From assembly GCF_004217185.1 (NCBI RefSeq), contig NZ_SHKL01000001.1, positions 1,510,001 to 1,574,000 on the forward strand: DNA of 64,000 bases, given 5' to 3'. The position numbers and the translations under genes were made by a program. This document shows positions 63,905 through 64,000 of the stretch, one piece after another. The stretch comes from Pseudonocardia sediminis (lineage in GTDB: Bacteria; Actinomycetota; Actinomycetes; Mycobacteriales; Pseudonocardiaceae). The notes beneath the pieces were generated by a model, which ran no database searches, was not told where the DNA came from, and saw only the letters and a program-made list of their open reading frames with translations. How positions within the stretch are numbered: the stretch's first letter is position 1; the number at the start of each line of letters is the position of its first letter.

Positions 63905-64000
63905 TCAGCCGGGGAGGGCGCCCCGGGAGGCCTCGTCGACGGCGGCGCGGGCGGTGCGGGGCAGGTGCACGATGCCGGCGCGGTCGAGGCGGTCCAGCTC
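63905..64000 (-). CDS. Partial CDS, C-terminal 31 residues (start outside window)
   Basis: An open minus-strand frame enters from beyond the right edge and stops at 63905 (TGA). The visible end, ELDRLDRAGIVHLPRTARAAV..., is Ala/Arg-rich and helical with strong G/C third positions. Too little is present to name a family. Coding status is inferred from codon pattern only. Confidence 0.45.
   Translation of the reverse strand, partial: ELDRLDRAGIVHLPRTARAAVDEASRGALPG

Overview
The window is one contiguous piece of a very GC-rich actinobacterial chromosome. Strong third-position G/C, frequent GTG starts, four-base start/stop overlaps and mycobacterium-like gene order fit the Actinomycetes. A member of the Pseudonocardiaceae (Pseudonocardia-like) is my best inference, but no species can be read from the sequence.

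Region 1 (1-2241) is the 3' part of an rRNA operon: a 5'-truncated 23S gene, a 5S gene and a strong hairpin/T-run terminator. Region 2 (2471-23401) resembles the Mycobacterium tuberculosis Rv2478c-Rv2470 neighbourhood: SSB paralogue, EttA ABC-F protein, large NAD-glutamate dehydrogenase, hotdog thioesterase and partner protein, a GH13 protein and group-O truncated haemoglobin. Lineage-specific genes are interleaved: a 1492-residue low-complexity protein, and a pair encoding a DivIVA-like coiled-coil protein and a 1263-residue disordered/transmembrane/beta-propeller protein. MscS, prolyl oligopeptidase and a PNPOx/MocR divergent pair follow (22385-27969).

Region 3 is the conserved ddl - DUF3515 - Lrp-like - thiL ... 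ung - DUF1707 - rpmB - fakA-like - recG chromosomal core (29079-32071 and 57736-63681). It is split by about 25.7 kb of accessory genes (32072-57735). These include a GT-C type membrane glycosyltransferase between two paralogous one-helix membrane proteins, a glycolate/lactate module (LldP/GlcA permease, glcF, glcE, glcD, and divergent malate synthase G), an MFS exporter, a WYL regulator, VOC and YdeI-like proteins, and a complete seven-gene Mrp cation/proton antiporter operon. There is also one visibly foreign gene: a putative nuclease joining an HhH-GPD-like half to a PD-(D/E)XK half. Its start codon abuts a decapitated cytochrome P450.

The glycolate module forms a coherent pathway. The permease imports glycolate or lactate, GlcDEF oxidises glycolate to glyoxylate, and GlcB condenses glyoxylate with acetyl-CoA to malate. 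The Mrp genes form one translationally coupled unit for Na+/H+ (or K+/H+) exchange and pH homeostasis.

Noncoding signals include many apparent leaderless promoters (TANNNT 6-8 nt before the start codon), several intergenic hairpins of related sequence, a 43-nt degenerate direct repeat, and an in-frame 15-bp minisatellite inside glcE. The nuclease/P450 junction, the minisatellite, and two family members with substituted catalytic or metal-binding residues (GH13 and gamma-carbonic anhydrase) are the best candidates for follow-up.
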